NCBI GenBank assembly: GCA_030263455.1
Contig: SZOZ01000006.1
Coordinates: forward strand, 62,001-126,000
Reading direction: 5' to 3'
Length of the DNA stretch: 64,000 nucleotides
DNA from: Synechococcales cyanobacterium CNB
GTDB lineage: Bacteria; Planctomycetota; Phycisphaerae; Phycisphaerales; UBA1924
Shown: one piece after another, positions 43,599 to 51,993 of the stretch
Layout: each line of letters opens with the position of its first letter
Numbering within the stretch: position 1 is the stretch's first letter
Program-made: the position numbers and the translations under genes
Notes under the pieces: model-generated
Databases searched by the model: none
Told to the model about the DNA's origin: nothing
The model's input: the letters and a program-made list of their open reading frames with translations, nothing else

Positions 43599-44540
43599 AT
43601 GCCGACCGAATCTCTCCGGGCGCTCGTCGCAGGACTGTTCGACTACGCCGGACTGTTCCCGCCGACCGGGCACGCGATGCAGCGCGCCGTCGAGTCGTAC
43701 GCGCGCGACCGCATGGGCGGGCACGCCTGGATGCTCGGGCGGTTCGTCTGCGCGGCGTCGCGGCTCGGCGAGCTGAGCGAGCACGGCGCGGCCCTCATGC
43801 CCGGGACCTACGCGACCAGCGGCTACCGCGAGCACGCGGACGTGCTGGAGCCGTGGGGCGTGTCGGTCGTCGCCGACGTGCCCCTGGAGGACGCCCTCGC
43901 CCGCATCGCCGGGTTCAACGAGCGGCACTCGCGCGAGGACCGCGGCCTCGCCCGCGCCGACGCCGTCGAGCTCAAGGCCGACAGCGCGTCGTTCATCGAC
44001 GAGACGCTCGACGCCCTCCCCGACGACCTGCTGCCGTTCTACGAGCTTCCGATCGACCGCGACTGCCGCGGCATGGTGGCCGCGCTCGCCGGCAGCGGGG
44101 CGTGCGCGAAGGTGCGGTGCGGGGGCGTCGTGCCCGGCGCGATCCCCGCGCCCGAGCGGGTGGCCGCGTTCCTGCACGCCTGCGCGGCGGGCGACGTCCC
44201 CTTCAAGGCGACCGCGGGCCTCCACCACCCCGTGCGGGCCGAGCAGCCGCTGACCTACGAGCTGTCCCCCCCCCGCGCGGTCATGCACGGGTTCGTGAAC
44301 GTCCTTCTCGCGGCCGTCGCGGCGCGCTCGGGCGGCGCCGGCCCCGAGGAACTCGCCGCGATGCTCGACGAGCGCGAGCCGGGCGCGTTCGCCTTCACCG
44401 ACGCGGCCGCCTCGTGGCGCGGCCGCGCGTGGAGCGCGGAGGAGATCGCCCGCGCGCGAGACAGCTTCGCCGTCTCGGTCGGCTCGTGCTCGTTCGAGGA
44501 GCCGGTCGCGGACCTGCGGAGGCTGGGGTGGCTGCGATGA
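43599..44540 (+). CDS. Protein of unknown function next to fumarylacetoacetase
   Basis: A 313-residue cytoplasmic protein, 20 nt after the esterase gene. Visible segments are LVAGLFDYAGLFPPTGHAM, LGRFVCAASRLGEL, VSVVADVPLEDAL, AVELKADSASF, FYELPIDRDCRGMVAAL, AKVRCGGVVPGAIPAPERVAAFLHAC and PFKATAGLHHPVR, then HGFVNVLLAAVAA and VSVGSCSFEEPVADLRRLGWL. The alternating beta/alpha pattern with K-containing strand ends (ELKAD, KVRCGG, FKATAG) resembles a TIM barrel. I recall no named enzyme with this pattern, though the FKATAGLHHP run looks strongly conserved. Placement 83 nt before fahA suggests a role in tyrosine/homogentisate or related aromatic breakdown. Confidence 0.78.
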   Translation: MPTESLRALVAGLFDYAGLFPPTGHAMQRAVESYARDRMGGHAWMLGRFVCAASRLGELSEHGAALMPGTYATSGYREHADVLEPWGVSVVADVPLEDALARIAGFNERHSREDRGLARADAVELKADSASFIDETLDALPDDLLPFYELPIDRDCRGMVAALAGSGACAKVRCGGVVPGAIPAPERVAAFLHACAAGDVPFKATAGLHHPVRAEQPLTYELSPPRAVMHGFVNVLLAAVAARSGGAGPEELAAMLDEREPGAFAFTDAAASWRGRAWSAEEIARARDSFAVSVGSCSFEEPVADLRRLGWLR

Positions 44541-44623
44541 GGCAGCGCAACAGCCGTCATCCGTCTCCCTCGGCATCCCTCCACAGCGAGGGCGCGGGGG
44601 CGAGAGCAGGAGGATGAAGCGAC

Positions 44624-46003
44624 ATGAACATGACCTGTGAAATCAACGAGACCCACGATCCCGACCTTCGGTGCTGGGTCGAGTCGGCGGACGATCCCGC
44701 GACGGACTTCCCCGTCCAGAACCTGCCCATCTGTCTCTTCAGCGTCGCCGGCGGGCGTGAGCGGCACGTGGGCACGCGCATCGGCGACCGCATCCTGAAT
44801 CTCTCTTCCGTCGGGGACCTCCCGCCGGCCCCCGCCGCCCGCGACGGCCCGGAGGATCGTGCGATCGAGAGCGGCCTGCACGGCCTGCTCGCCGGGCCGC
44901 GCACGGCCTGGACCGGCGTGCGCCGCCGCCTCGTCCGCCAGCTCACCGATCCGGGCTCGCGCGGCCTGCTCGAACCCGCGATGCTCCCCGCACGCGACGT
45001 CACGCTGCACCTCCCCCATCCGATCGGCGACTACACCGACTTCTACGCCTCGGTCCACCACGCCACCAACGTCGGCTGCATGTTCCGCCCCGACAACCCG
45101 CTCCTGCCCAACTACAAGCACGTGCCCATCGGCTACCACGGCCGCGCGTCGAGCGTCGTTCCCGGCGGCACGCCGATCCGCCGCCCCGTCGGCCAGCTGC
45201 CCCCCCCCGAGGAGGGCGGCGCGCCGGGCTTCGGCCCCTGCCGCATGCTCGACTACGAGATGGAACTGGGCTTCATCGTCGCGCGCGGCAACGAGCTGGG
45301 CGAGCCGATCCCCGTCGGCCGCGCCGCCGAGCACGTCCTGGGCGCGTGCATCGTCAACGACTGGTCCGCCCGCGACATCCAGCGGTGGGAGTACCAGCCC
45401 CTCGGCCCGTTCCTCTCCAAGAGCTTCGCCACCTCCGTCAGCCCGTACATCGTCACGATGGAGGCGCTCGCGCCCTTCCGCGTCCCCGCCTTCGAGCGGC
45501 CGCCGGGCGACCCGCGCCCGCTCCCCTACCTCGACGACGAGGCCGACCGCGCCCGCGGCGGCATCGACATCACCTGCGAGGTCCGGCTCGCCTCCGCCGA
45601 GATGCGCAGGCGCGGCCTCTCGCCCGTGCGCCTCAGCCGCGGCTCGTTCCGTCAGATGTACTGGACCATCGCCCAGATGGTCGCCCACCACACCGTCAAC
45701 GGGTGCAACCTCCGCCCCGGCGACCTCCTCGCCAGCGGCACCATCAGCGGCCCGGCCCGCGAGAACCGCGGCTGCCTCCTCGAACTGACTTGGGACGGCG
45801 ACCCGTGGGCGGGGCCGGAGCGGGGGGGGCCGAGGATCGTCCCAGGCTCGCAGCGCACCCCCGTCGAACTGCCGACGGGCGAGAAGCGGACCTTCCTGCA
45901 GGACGGCGACGAGGTCGTCATGCGGGCGTTCTGCGAGCGGGAGGGCTTCCGCCGCATCGGCTTCGGCGAGTGCCGGGGGATCGTCGAGCCGGCGCGGGCG
46001 TAG
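44624..46003 (+). CDS. fahA: Fumarylacetoacetase
   Basis: A 459-residue protein, last enzyme of tyrosine/homogentisate breakdown, splitting 4-fumarylacetoacetate to fumarate and acetoacetate. It has the N-terminal SH3-like region (NLPICLFSVAGGRERHVGTRIGDRILNLS) and the catalytic domain: YTDFYASVHHATNVGCMFRP, LLPNYKHVPIGYHGRASS, MLDYEMELGFIVARGNELG, WSARDIQRWEYQPLGPFLSKSF and FRQMYWTIAQMVAHHTVNGCNLRPGDLLASGTISGP. The metal/catalytic Asp, Glu and His positions are present. AGGAGG lies upstream of the ATG. No hmgA or hppD is in the window. Confidence 0.95.
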   Translation: MNMTCEINETHDPDLRCWVESADDPATDFPVQNLPICLFSVAGGRERHVGTRIGDRILNLSSVGDLPPAPAARDGPEDRAIESGLHGLLAGPRTAWTGVRRRLVRQLTDPGSRGLLEPAMLPARDVTLHLPHPIGDYTDFYASVHHATNVGCMFRPDNPLLPNYKHVPIGYHGRASSVVPGGTPIRRPVGQLPPPEEGGAPGFGPCRMLDYEMELGFIVARGNELGEPIPVGRAAEHVLGACIVNDWSARDIQRWEYQPLGPFLSKSFATSVSPYIVTMEALAPFRVPAFERPPGDPRPLPYLDDEADRARGGIDITCEVRLASAEMRRRGLSPVRLSRGSFRQMYWTIAQMVAHHTVNGCNLRPGDLLASGTISGPARENRGCLLELTWDGDPWAGPERGGPRIVPGSQRTPVELPTGEKRTFLQDGDEVVMRAFCEREGFRRIGFGECRGIVEPARA

Positions 46004-46107
46004 ACGGACCCGGGGGTTGACCCCGTCGATCCGGACAGCTCAGGCCGCGATGCCCGCCGTTCATCCGTCCGCGCGGCTCCCGGCGGCTGCCCGAGGCGTG
46101 CCGACCC

Positions 46108-46191
46108 GTGCCCGAGCCGCGCGGGCACGTGCCCGACACCCTCCGGCGCGTGCCGCGGCCGCTCGGACCTGTGCCCGAGCCGCGCGGGCAC
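46108..46191. repeat. Twice-repeated 21-nt GC hairpin between convergent genes
   Basis: An identical 21-nt unit, GTGCCCG-AGCCGCG-CGGGCAC, occurs at 46108-46128 and 46171-46191, with further partial CGCGGGCACGAGCCG units to about 46220. It fills most of the 255-nt gap between fahA and the FIST gene, which converge. Strong hairpins on both strands without U-tracts; possible bidirectional termination or a small tandem repeat. Confidence 0.6.
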
Positions 46192-46258
46192 GAGCCGCGA
46201 TCGCGCGGGCACGAGCCGCCGGGGCCTCGGCGCGGGGTTCGGAGCGCAGAACCTGCGC

Positions 46259-47566
46259 TTACGCCATGCGCGATTCGGCGGGGGCGTCGCGGAACAGGGC
46301 CACGCACGCCGAGAACCCGTGCAGGAACGATTCATCGCCGACCGGCCCGATCTCCCCGGCCGCGAACATGCCCGCCAGCGGCACCGACCCCCGGGCCGGC
46401 TCGATCGGCGCGCCCCCCTTGGCCAGCTCCTCGCCCGCGCGCTCCGGCGCGAAGGCCCTGGCCACGGCCTGCGCGTCGTGCCCGGGCCTCCCGAACAGCC
46501 CCGACCCGCGGCCGTTGCACGTCACCAGCAGCGCGCCCGCCGGACGCTCGTGCAGCTTCTGGGCGTCGAGCAGCAGCGCGAGGTCCTCGTCGGCCGTCGC
46601 CGCGTCGCGCACGTGCAGCCGCACCGTCTGCCCGGTGCGCACCGCGTCGCCCAGCGCGATCGCGCCGGTCGCCTCGTCCCCCCCCGCGACGTTGCGGATG
46701 AGGAAGTCGCCGCGCCCGAACCGCTCCTTGTACTCGTTGACGACGCGCCCGACGAACAGCCCGCGCTGCACCTGCTCGCGCCCGCGCTCGTCGAGCGACT
46801 CGACGACCTCTCGCACCACCTCCACCGCGGGCCGGCCGCCCAGCTCAAAGATGACGTTGCGCTTCGAGCGCGTCACCAGCAGGTTCGGCCCGACGGGGCG
46901 GCACCCCTGGCTCACCACCGTGTCCACCCGCACCGGCCCCGCGATGCTCACGCCGACCGCCCCCGACCGCTTCACCACGCCGTCGATCAGCAGCGCGTTC
47001 TGGCCCGGGCCGCGCCCGCCCGAGACCACCCCGCCGAAGATCGACCCGATCGGCCTGCCGTCGCGCCCGCGCCGCCTCGCCGCGCACAGCCCCGGCAGCG
47101 TGTTCAGCACCGGCACGCTGAAGGCGTCGGCGAAGATCAGCGTGCAGCGCAGGTCCTCGCTCGCGCCGATCGCCTCCCCCACCGCCGCCACCTGCTCGGC
47201 GTTCGACGGGTCGGCCGGGCCGAGCAGCGCCTCGTCGAACCCGTGCAGCCGCACGCCCGGCAGCGACGCCGCCAGCAGCGAGACGCCCGGCTGCCGCTCC
47301 AGCTCGACCCGCCCGCCGATCACCGACTCCGTGGTCACGCCCACGAGCCGCCGGGGCGAGAGGGCCTTCGCCACGATCTCCCCCAGCCCCCCCAGCACAC
47401 GCGCATGATGGGCCGAGGCGAAGAGCAGGCAGAGATCGACGCCCGGCGCGCCGTCGAGATCGGCCCCCGCCTGCTCCGCGACCTGCCTCGCGGCGGTGAA
47501 CGGGTCCAGGTGGCCAGACAGCCCCGACCCCATCCGCACGCCGCGCACAACCCCCGTCTCCGGCAT
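46259..47566 (-). CDS. FIST-domain sensor-like protein
   Basis: A 435-residue protein with FIST_N (about 15-230: LCLLFASAHHARVLGGLGEIVAKALSPRRLVGVTTESVIGG... FIFADAFSVPVLNTL... PIGSIFGGVVSGGRG) and FIST_C (about 240-415: RSKRNVIFELGGRPAVEVV, FVGRVVNEYKERFGRGDFLIRNV, GSGLFGRPGHDAQAV, PLAGMFAAGEIGPVG, FLHGFSACVALF). FIST domains are thought to bind small ligands such as amino acids, often attached to kinases or GGDEF domains; here the protein is stand-alone. It is 24 nt downstream of the SH3-like gene, so the two are probably co-transcribed. Confidence 0.87.
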   Translation of the reverse strand: MPETGVVRGVRMGSGLSGHLDPFTAARQVAEQAGADLDGAPGVDLCLLFASAHHARVLGGLGEIVAKALSPRRLVGVTTESVIGGRVELERQPGVSLLAASLPGVRLHGFDEALLGPADPSNAEQVAAVGEAIGASEDLRCTLIFADAFSVPVLNTLPGLCAARRRGRDGRPIGSIFGGVVSGGRGPGQNALLIDGVVKRSGAVGVSIAGPVRVDTVVSQGCRPVGPNLLVTRSKRNVIFELGGRPAVEVVREVVESLDERGREQVQRGLFVGRVVNEYKERFGRGDFLIRNVAGGDEATGAIALGDAVRTGQTVRLHVRDAATADEDLALLLDAQKLHERPAGALLVTCNGRGSGLFGRPGHDAQAVARAFAPERAGEELAKGGAPIEPARGSVPLAGMFAAGEIGPVGDESFLHGFSACVALFRDAPAESRMA

Positions 47567-47590
47567 GACAGGACTGTAGACGGCCGGCCG

Positions 47591-48922
47591 TCAATCCATG
47601 CGCACCGTCGAGTCCGCGGCGTCCGCGCCGACGCCGTCCTCGGGCCGGAGCACGTCGATCCGGTGCGGCACGACGATCCGCAGGCCGAGCGCCTCGTCCA
47701 TCCGCGCCTCGCCGACGACGCCGACCACGCGCCCGACCTTCGCGCCGAGGTCGAAGCGGTCGTCGGGCAGAACGTAGCCGATCGTGCGAGGGCTGACGCC
47801 CCCGACCGACACGATGCGGTACATCAGCGGCAGCCGCCGCCCGTCGTACAGCGAACTCGGCACCACGCGCCCGACGAACTCGTACCCGCGCGTGCGCTCC
47901 AGCGCCGCGATCCGCTCCGCCACGCGCGACGAGTGCGTCTCCGTCTCCGCGCGCTTCTCGGCCAGCATCGCCCGCGTCTCGCGCAGCCTGATCCACAGCT
48001 CCACGACCGCGAGCCGCTGATCGAGCGAACGGCGAATCCCCTGCGAGTAGGGCGAGTCGTCGAGCGCATCGGCCGCGCGGCGGATCTCCGCCGCCAGCTC
48101 GCTCAACTCCGCACGGTCCGGGTCCTGCTGCCGGAGCGACTCGAAGGCCGCCTCGAGCGCGTCGAAGGTGCCGACGGCACGCTCGGTCTCGGGCAGAGGC
48201 GCGGGCGGCTCGACCGGCGCGGGGGCGACGACCGGGGGCGCCGATGGGGCCGCCTCGTCCGCCGGCGCGGGCGTCGGAACGACGTCCGGCGTCTCCAACG
48301 CGGGGGGCGTCGGCTGTTCCTGCACGGGCGGTGTCCGGGGCTGCGGTGTCTGCCCCGCCGGCTCGCCCGGCGAAGCCCGGTGCGCCCGCACCTCCTCCGC
48401 CGTCGCCGTGCGCAGGTTGTTCGACGCGATGTACCCCCGCGCCCCCGCGGGCGGCTCGACCTCGTAGCCGACGATCGCGTTCTCGCGGTTGCGCACGGGC
48501 TGGACGATCTTCAGCGTCGCTCCCGGTTCAAGCTCCGAGCCTTCGGGCATCAGGCGCTGCCAGCTCGCCCCCCATCCCGCGACCATGCTGCGGGCCTTGA
48601 GCGCGCTGCGCCGCGTGAGGCGGGCCGTCTCGCCCTCGACCTGGACCTCTCGCGCGTCCACGAACGCCGTCACGCCGGCGGGGTACGCCACCCGCGCCCA
48701 GCCGTTGCCCTCCGCGTCCACGCGGACGACCTGCCCGCGCTTGAGCTCCGCGACCTTGTAGTAGTCCGCCATGTCGCCGCTGCGCATCGCCGCGCCGTCC
48801 ACCGTGACGACGGCGTGGTACGGCTCGACCGGCCGGACCTGCGCGTGCGAGGGGACCGCCGCGCACAGCGCGGCGACGACGAACGACACCAGGCTCGGAA
48901 CGATCGTGAATCGGCGGAACAT
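47591..48922 (-). CDS. Exported SH3-like, proline-rich coiled-coil protein
   Basis: The start at 48922 has GGAGG about 9 nt upstream and gives a 443-residue protein with a signal peptide (FRRFTIVPSLVSFVVAALCAAVPSHAQ). Residues about 35-90 resemble a bacterial SH3 domain (VTVDGAAMRSGDMADYYKVAELKRGQVVRVDAEGNGWARVAYPAGVTAFV), with a second SH3-like stretch to about 170. A Pro/Ala/Glu-rich linker (about 195-250) follows, then a charged helical region (ALEAAFESLRQQDPDRAELSELAAEI... RETRAMLAEKRAETETHSSRV) and a final beta-rich part. Probably a periplasmic cell-wall-associated protein. It is divergent from the TolC gene across 178 nt. Confidence 0.8.
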   Translation of the reverse strand: MFRRFTIVPSLVSFVVAALCAAVPSHAQVRPVEPYHAVVTVDGAAMRSGDMADYYKVAELKRGQVVRVDAEGNGWARVAYPAGVTAFVDAREVQVEGETARLTRRSALKARSMVAGWGASWQRLMPEGSELEPGATLKIVQPVRNRENAIVGYEVEPPAGARGYIASNNLRTATAEEVRAHRASPGEPAGQTPQPRTPPVQEQPTPPALETPDVVPTPAPADEAAPSAPPVVAPAPVEPPAPLPETERAVGTFDALEAAFESLRQQDPDRAELSELAAEIRRAADALDDSPYSQGIRRSLDQRLAVVELWIRLRETRAMLAEKRAETETHSSRVAERIAALERTRGYEFVGRVVPSSLYDGRRLPLMYRIVSVGGVSPRTIGYVLPDDRFDLGAKVGRVVGVVGEARMDEALGLRIVVPHRIDVLRPEDGVGADAADSTVRMD

Positions 48923-49100
48923 GGCGTGCGCCCTCCGTGATCCGCGCCGGCCGTCCCTGGGCTGCCCGCAGCGGGCCGCGTGCGGCCGCCACCGGGGCAT
49001 CCGGCGCATGTGGTGTTGAGTCTACCCGGCCCGCGGAACGCGTGCGTCCCCGCGAGTCCCTTTGACCGGACGGCGAGCGGCGGCTAGGTTGTCCCCACGA

Positions 49101-50921
49101 ATGAACGCCACCCTGCCACGGGCCGTGCCGCGGATGCTGCTCTTCTGCGGGCTGGCCGCGGCGGTGGGCGGGTGCGCCTCGCCCATCGCTCCCCGAACAG
49201 AAGCGGACCTGCGCCGATCCGTCGTCGAGGCGGTCCGTCGCGAAATGACCGAGGCCGAGCGCGACCCCACACGCCGCGCGACCACGCGCAGCGCGGACGC
49301 CCAGCCGCTGCCTATCCCTCCGCACCTGATGGCGGAACTGGAGCAGATGGCCGGACCCGGCTCGCGCAACGTCGCCGCCACACCGCTCACGCCCGACCTG
49401 ATGGGCCTGCCGCAGCGCACCGTCGCCGTGAGCCTCGAACGCGCGGTGCGCTCCGCGGTCGAGAACAACCTCGAAGTGCAGTTCGCGCGCATCGCCCCGG
49501 CGATCGTCCAGAGCCAGATCGTCGCCGCCGAGGCCGCCTTCGACTGGACCTTCTTCTCCAACTTCCAGTGGACCAGCCAGGACCAGATGCGGCCGTCCCA
49601 GTCCTCCTCGGGCTTCCCCATCGGCACCGGCCTCGACCAGCGCCAGATCGTCGAATCGACCACGGGACTGCGCCGCCAGCTGACCAGCGGCGGACGGCTG
49701 ACCGTGCAGCAGGAGCTGATGTACACCGACTTCGCCACCCCGGGTCAGAACTTCTCCCCCGACCCCGCCACCGCGCTCACCGTCAGCGCACAGATCGACC
49801 AGCCCCTGCTGCGCAACTTCGGATCGGACGTCGCCCTCGCGCAGGTCCGCCTCAGCCGCAACGCCGAGCGAAACTCCGTCGCCCAACTGCGCCGCGACCT
49901 GATCCGACTCACCAACGACACCGAGCGGGCCTACTGGGAGCTCGTCCGCGCCCACCACGATCTCGCCATCCTCCTGCGGCTTCTCCAGCGCGGCGAGCAG
50001 GTCCGCGACATGCTCCGCATCCGCCAGGAGGAGGGCCTCGACGCCCGACCCGCCAACGTCGCCGAGGCCATCGCCCGCGTCGAACGCCGAAAGTCCGACG
50101 TCATCGCCGCCCAGGTCACGCTCCGCCAGGCCAGCAACCGCCTGAAGATCTTGATGAACGACCCCGACCTCACCGTCGGTTCCGAGGTGCTTGTTTTGCC
50201 CGTCGATCAGCCCATCGACGCCCCGATGGAGTTCAGCCTGCTCGGAGCGCTCTCCACCGCCCTCGCCCAGCGCCCCGAGATCGAGCAGGCCGTCATCTCC
50301 ATCGACGACACCTCCATCCGACAGGTCGTCGCCGCCAACCAGCGGCTGCCGCAACTCGACATGCGCGGCCAGATTCGCTTCCACGGCATGGACGACGACC
50401 TGAGCGTCTACGACAGCGTCTTCGACGGCAAGTTCATCGACTACATCGTCGGCCTCTTCTTCGAGCAGCCCATCGGCAACCGCGCCGCCGAAGCCGGCTT
50501 CCGCCAGCGCAGGCTCGAACGCATGCAGGCCGTCATCTCCTACCGCAACACCGTCCAGGGCATCGTCCGCGAGGTCAAGGACGCCCTCGACGCCGTGACG
50601 CTCAACTACCAGCTCATCGCCCAGACCCGGCTCTCTCGCATCGCCTCCGCCGAGTCGCTCCGCGCCCTGCAGGTCGAGAACGAGCTCCTCACCGGCCTCA
50701 CCGCCGAGCGCCTCGCCCTCGAACTCAACCAGCAGGAATCGCTCGCCGCCGCCGAGCGCGCCGAGATGGAGGCACTCACCAGTTTCAACGCCTCCATCAG
50801 CCAGTACCACGCCGCCGTCGGGACCATTCTCGAACGAAACCGCATCGAGTTTGTCGTCCCCGACGCCGACGAGGCCCTCACGGGCCGCACGCGAGGCCGC
50901 GCCCGCGCCGAGCCGGAATAA
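49101..50921 (+). CDS. TolC-family outer-membrane efflux lipoprotein
   Basis: A 606-residue protein with a lipoprotein-type signal (MLLFCGLAAAVGGC, lipobox VGGC) and the duplicated TolC/OEP pattern: VSLERAVRSAVENNLEVQFARI (first helix) and ALSTALAQRPEIEQAVISIDDTSIRQVVAANQRLPQLDMRGQI (second). It also has TNDTERAYWELVRAHHDLAILLRLLQRGEQVRDMLRIRQEEG and FEQPIGNRAAEAGFRQRRLERMQAVISYRNTVQ. It should form a trimeric duct across the outer membrane. It is longer than typical TolC (about 470 residues). Its pump partner is not adjacent; the HlyD/ABC operon at 16 kb is a candidate. Confidence 0.9.
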   Translation: MNATLPRAVPRMLLFCGLAAAVGGCASPIAPRTEADLRRSVVEAVRREMTEAERDPTRRATTRSADAQPLPIPPHLMAELEQMAGPGSRNVAATPLTPDLMGLPQRTVAVSLERAVRSAVENNLEVQFARIAPAIVQSQIVAAEAAFDWTFFSNFQWTSQDQMRPSQSSSGFPIGTGLDQRQIVESTTGLRRQLTSGGRLTVQQELMYTDFATPGQNFSPDPATALTVSAQIDQPLLRNFGSDVALAQVRLSRNAERNSVAQLRRDLIRLTNDTERAYWELVRAHHDLAILLRLLQRGEQVRDMLRIRQEEGLDARPANVAEAIARVERRKSDVIAAQVTLRQASNRLKILMNDPDLTVGSEVLVLPVDQPIDAPMEFSLLGALSTALAQRPEIEQAVISIDDTSIRQVVAANQRLPQLDMRGQIRFHGMDDDLSVYDSVFDGKFIDYIVGLFFEQPIGNRAAEAGFRQRRLERMQAVISYRNTVQGIVREVKDALDAVTLNYQLIAQTRLSRIASAESLRALQVENELLTGLTAERLALELNQQESLAAAERAEMEALTSFNASISQYHAAVGTILERNRIEFVVPDADEALTGRTRGRARAEPE

Positions 50922-50929
50922 AGTCCCGC

Positions 50930-51910
50930 ATGGACGCCGGCCCCGAGCAGATCGCCGAGGCGGTGCGCCGCCTGAGCGCGGGCGGCATCGTCGCGTTCCC
51001 CACCGAGACCGTCTACGGCCTCGGCGCGGACGCCCTGAACGCCGACGCCGTCGCCCACGTCTTCCGCCTCAAGGGCCGACCCGCCGACAACCCGCTCATC
51101 GTTCACGTCTCAGGCCCGGCGATGGCGCGCGAGGTCGTCGCCCGCTGGACCGCCGACGCCGACACGCTCGCCGATGCCTTCTGGCCCGGGCCCCTCACCA
51201 TCGTGCTCCCCAAGGCCGAGCGCGTCCCGGACATCGTCACCGGGGGCGGGCCGACCGTCGCCGTGCGCTGCCCCGATCACCCCCTCACGCTCGCCCTGCT
51301 CGAAGTCTTCAACGGCCCGCTCGTCGGACCGAGCGCGAACCCCTCCGGCTTCGTCTCCCCCACCACGGCCGGCCACGTCCGCGCCGCTTTCGATGCCGGG
51401 CACGTCTTTGTACTCGACGGAGGCCCCTGCCGCGTCGGCATCGAATCCACCGTCGTCTCGCTCGCCGAAGACCCGCCGCGCGTGCTGCGCCCCGGCCTCG
51501 TCAGCGCGGAGGAGATCGCCCGCGTGCTGGGCAGACCCGTCGTCGAAGCCCCCCCCTCGGCGGCGGACGACGCCTCCCCGCGCGCATCGCCCGGCAGGAT
51601 GCGCACGCACTACGCCCCCCGCAAGCGCGTCGTGCTCGCGCCGGACGAACTCGCCGGCATCGATCTCAAGCAGCCGATGACCGTCATCGCCGCGCGCCCC
51701 ATGCCCGCCGCGCCGACGGTCCGCCTGATCGCAATGCCAGCCGACCCGGCCGACTACGCGCGCGGCCTCTACGCCGCGCTGCGCGACGCCGACGAGCACG
51801 GCCCGGGGGATCTCATCGTCGTCGAGAGGCCGTGGGATGGCGACGAGCCGCCCCCCGCGTGGCGGGCCGTCGCCGACCGCCTCCGCCGAGCCGCCGGCCC
51901 GCGCGACTGA
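50930..51910 (+). CDS. L-threonylcarbamoyladenylate synthase, Sua5 type
   Basis: A 326-residue protein. The YrdC-like domain (about 1-195) has GGIVAFPTETVYGLGADAL, RLKGRPADNPLIVHV, FWPGPLTIVL, VAVRCPDHPLTLALL and GPLVGPSANPSGFVSPTTAGHV, the ATP/threonine/bicarbonate site. The extra C-terminal Sua5 domain (about 220-320) follows a linker: PGRMRTHYAPRKRVVLAPDEL. The enzyme makes threonylcarbamoyl-AMP for the t6A37 tRNA modification. It begins 8 nt after the tolC-like stop. Confidence 0.94.
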   Translation: MDAGPEQIAEAVRRLSAGGIVAFPTETVYGLGADALNADAVAHVFRLKGRPADNPLIVHVSGPAMAREVVARWTADADTLADAFWPGPLTIVLPKAERVPDIVTGGGPTVAVRCPDHPLTLALLEVFNGPLVGPSANPSGFVSPTTAGHVRAAFDAGHVFVLDGGPCRVGIESTVVSLAEDPPRVLRPGLVSAEEIARVLGRPVVEAPPSAADDASPRASPGRMRTHYAPRKRVVLAPDELAGIDLKQPMTVIAARPMPAAPTVRLIAMPADPADYARGLYAALRDADEHGPGDLIVVERPWDGDEPPPAWRAVADRLRRAAGPRD

Positions 51911-51993
51911 ACAGCGTCCGCGAACGAGCCGATCCCGTGGCGGGGTGCGCTATCCTTGCCCCCCGAAACCCCGTCACGCCGGAGGAATCCCGC

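Noticed and set aside
46108-46220. CRISPR-like array between fahA and the FIST gene
   Set aside because: Only two full 21-nt repeats, with unequal GC-rich spacing, no cas genes and palindromic units; a hairpin repeat explains it.
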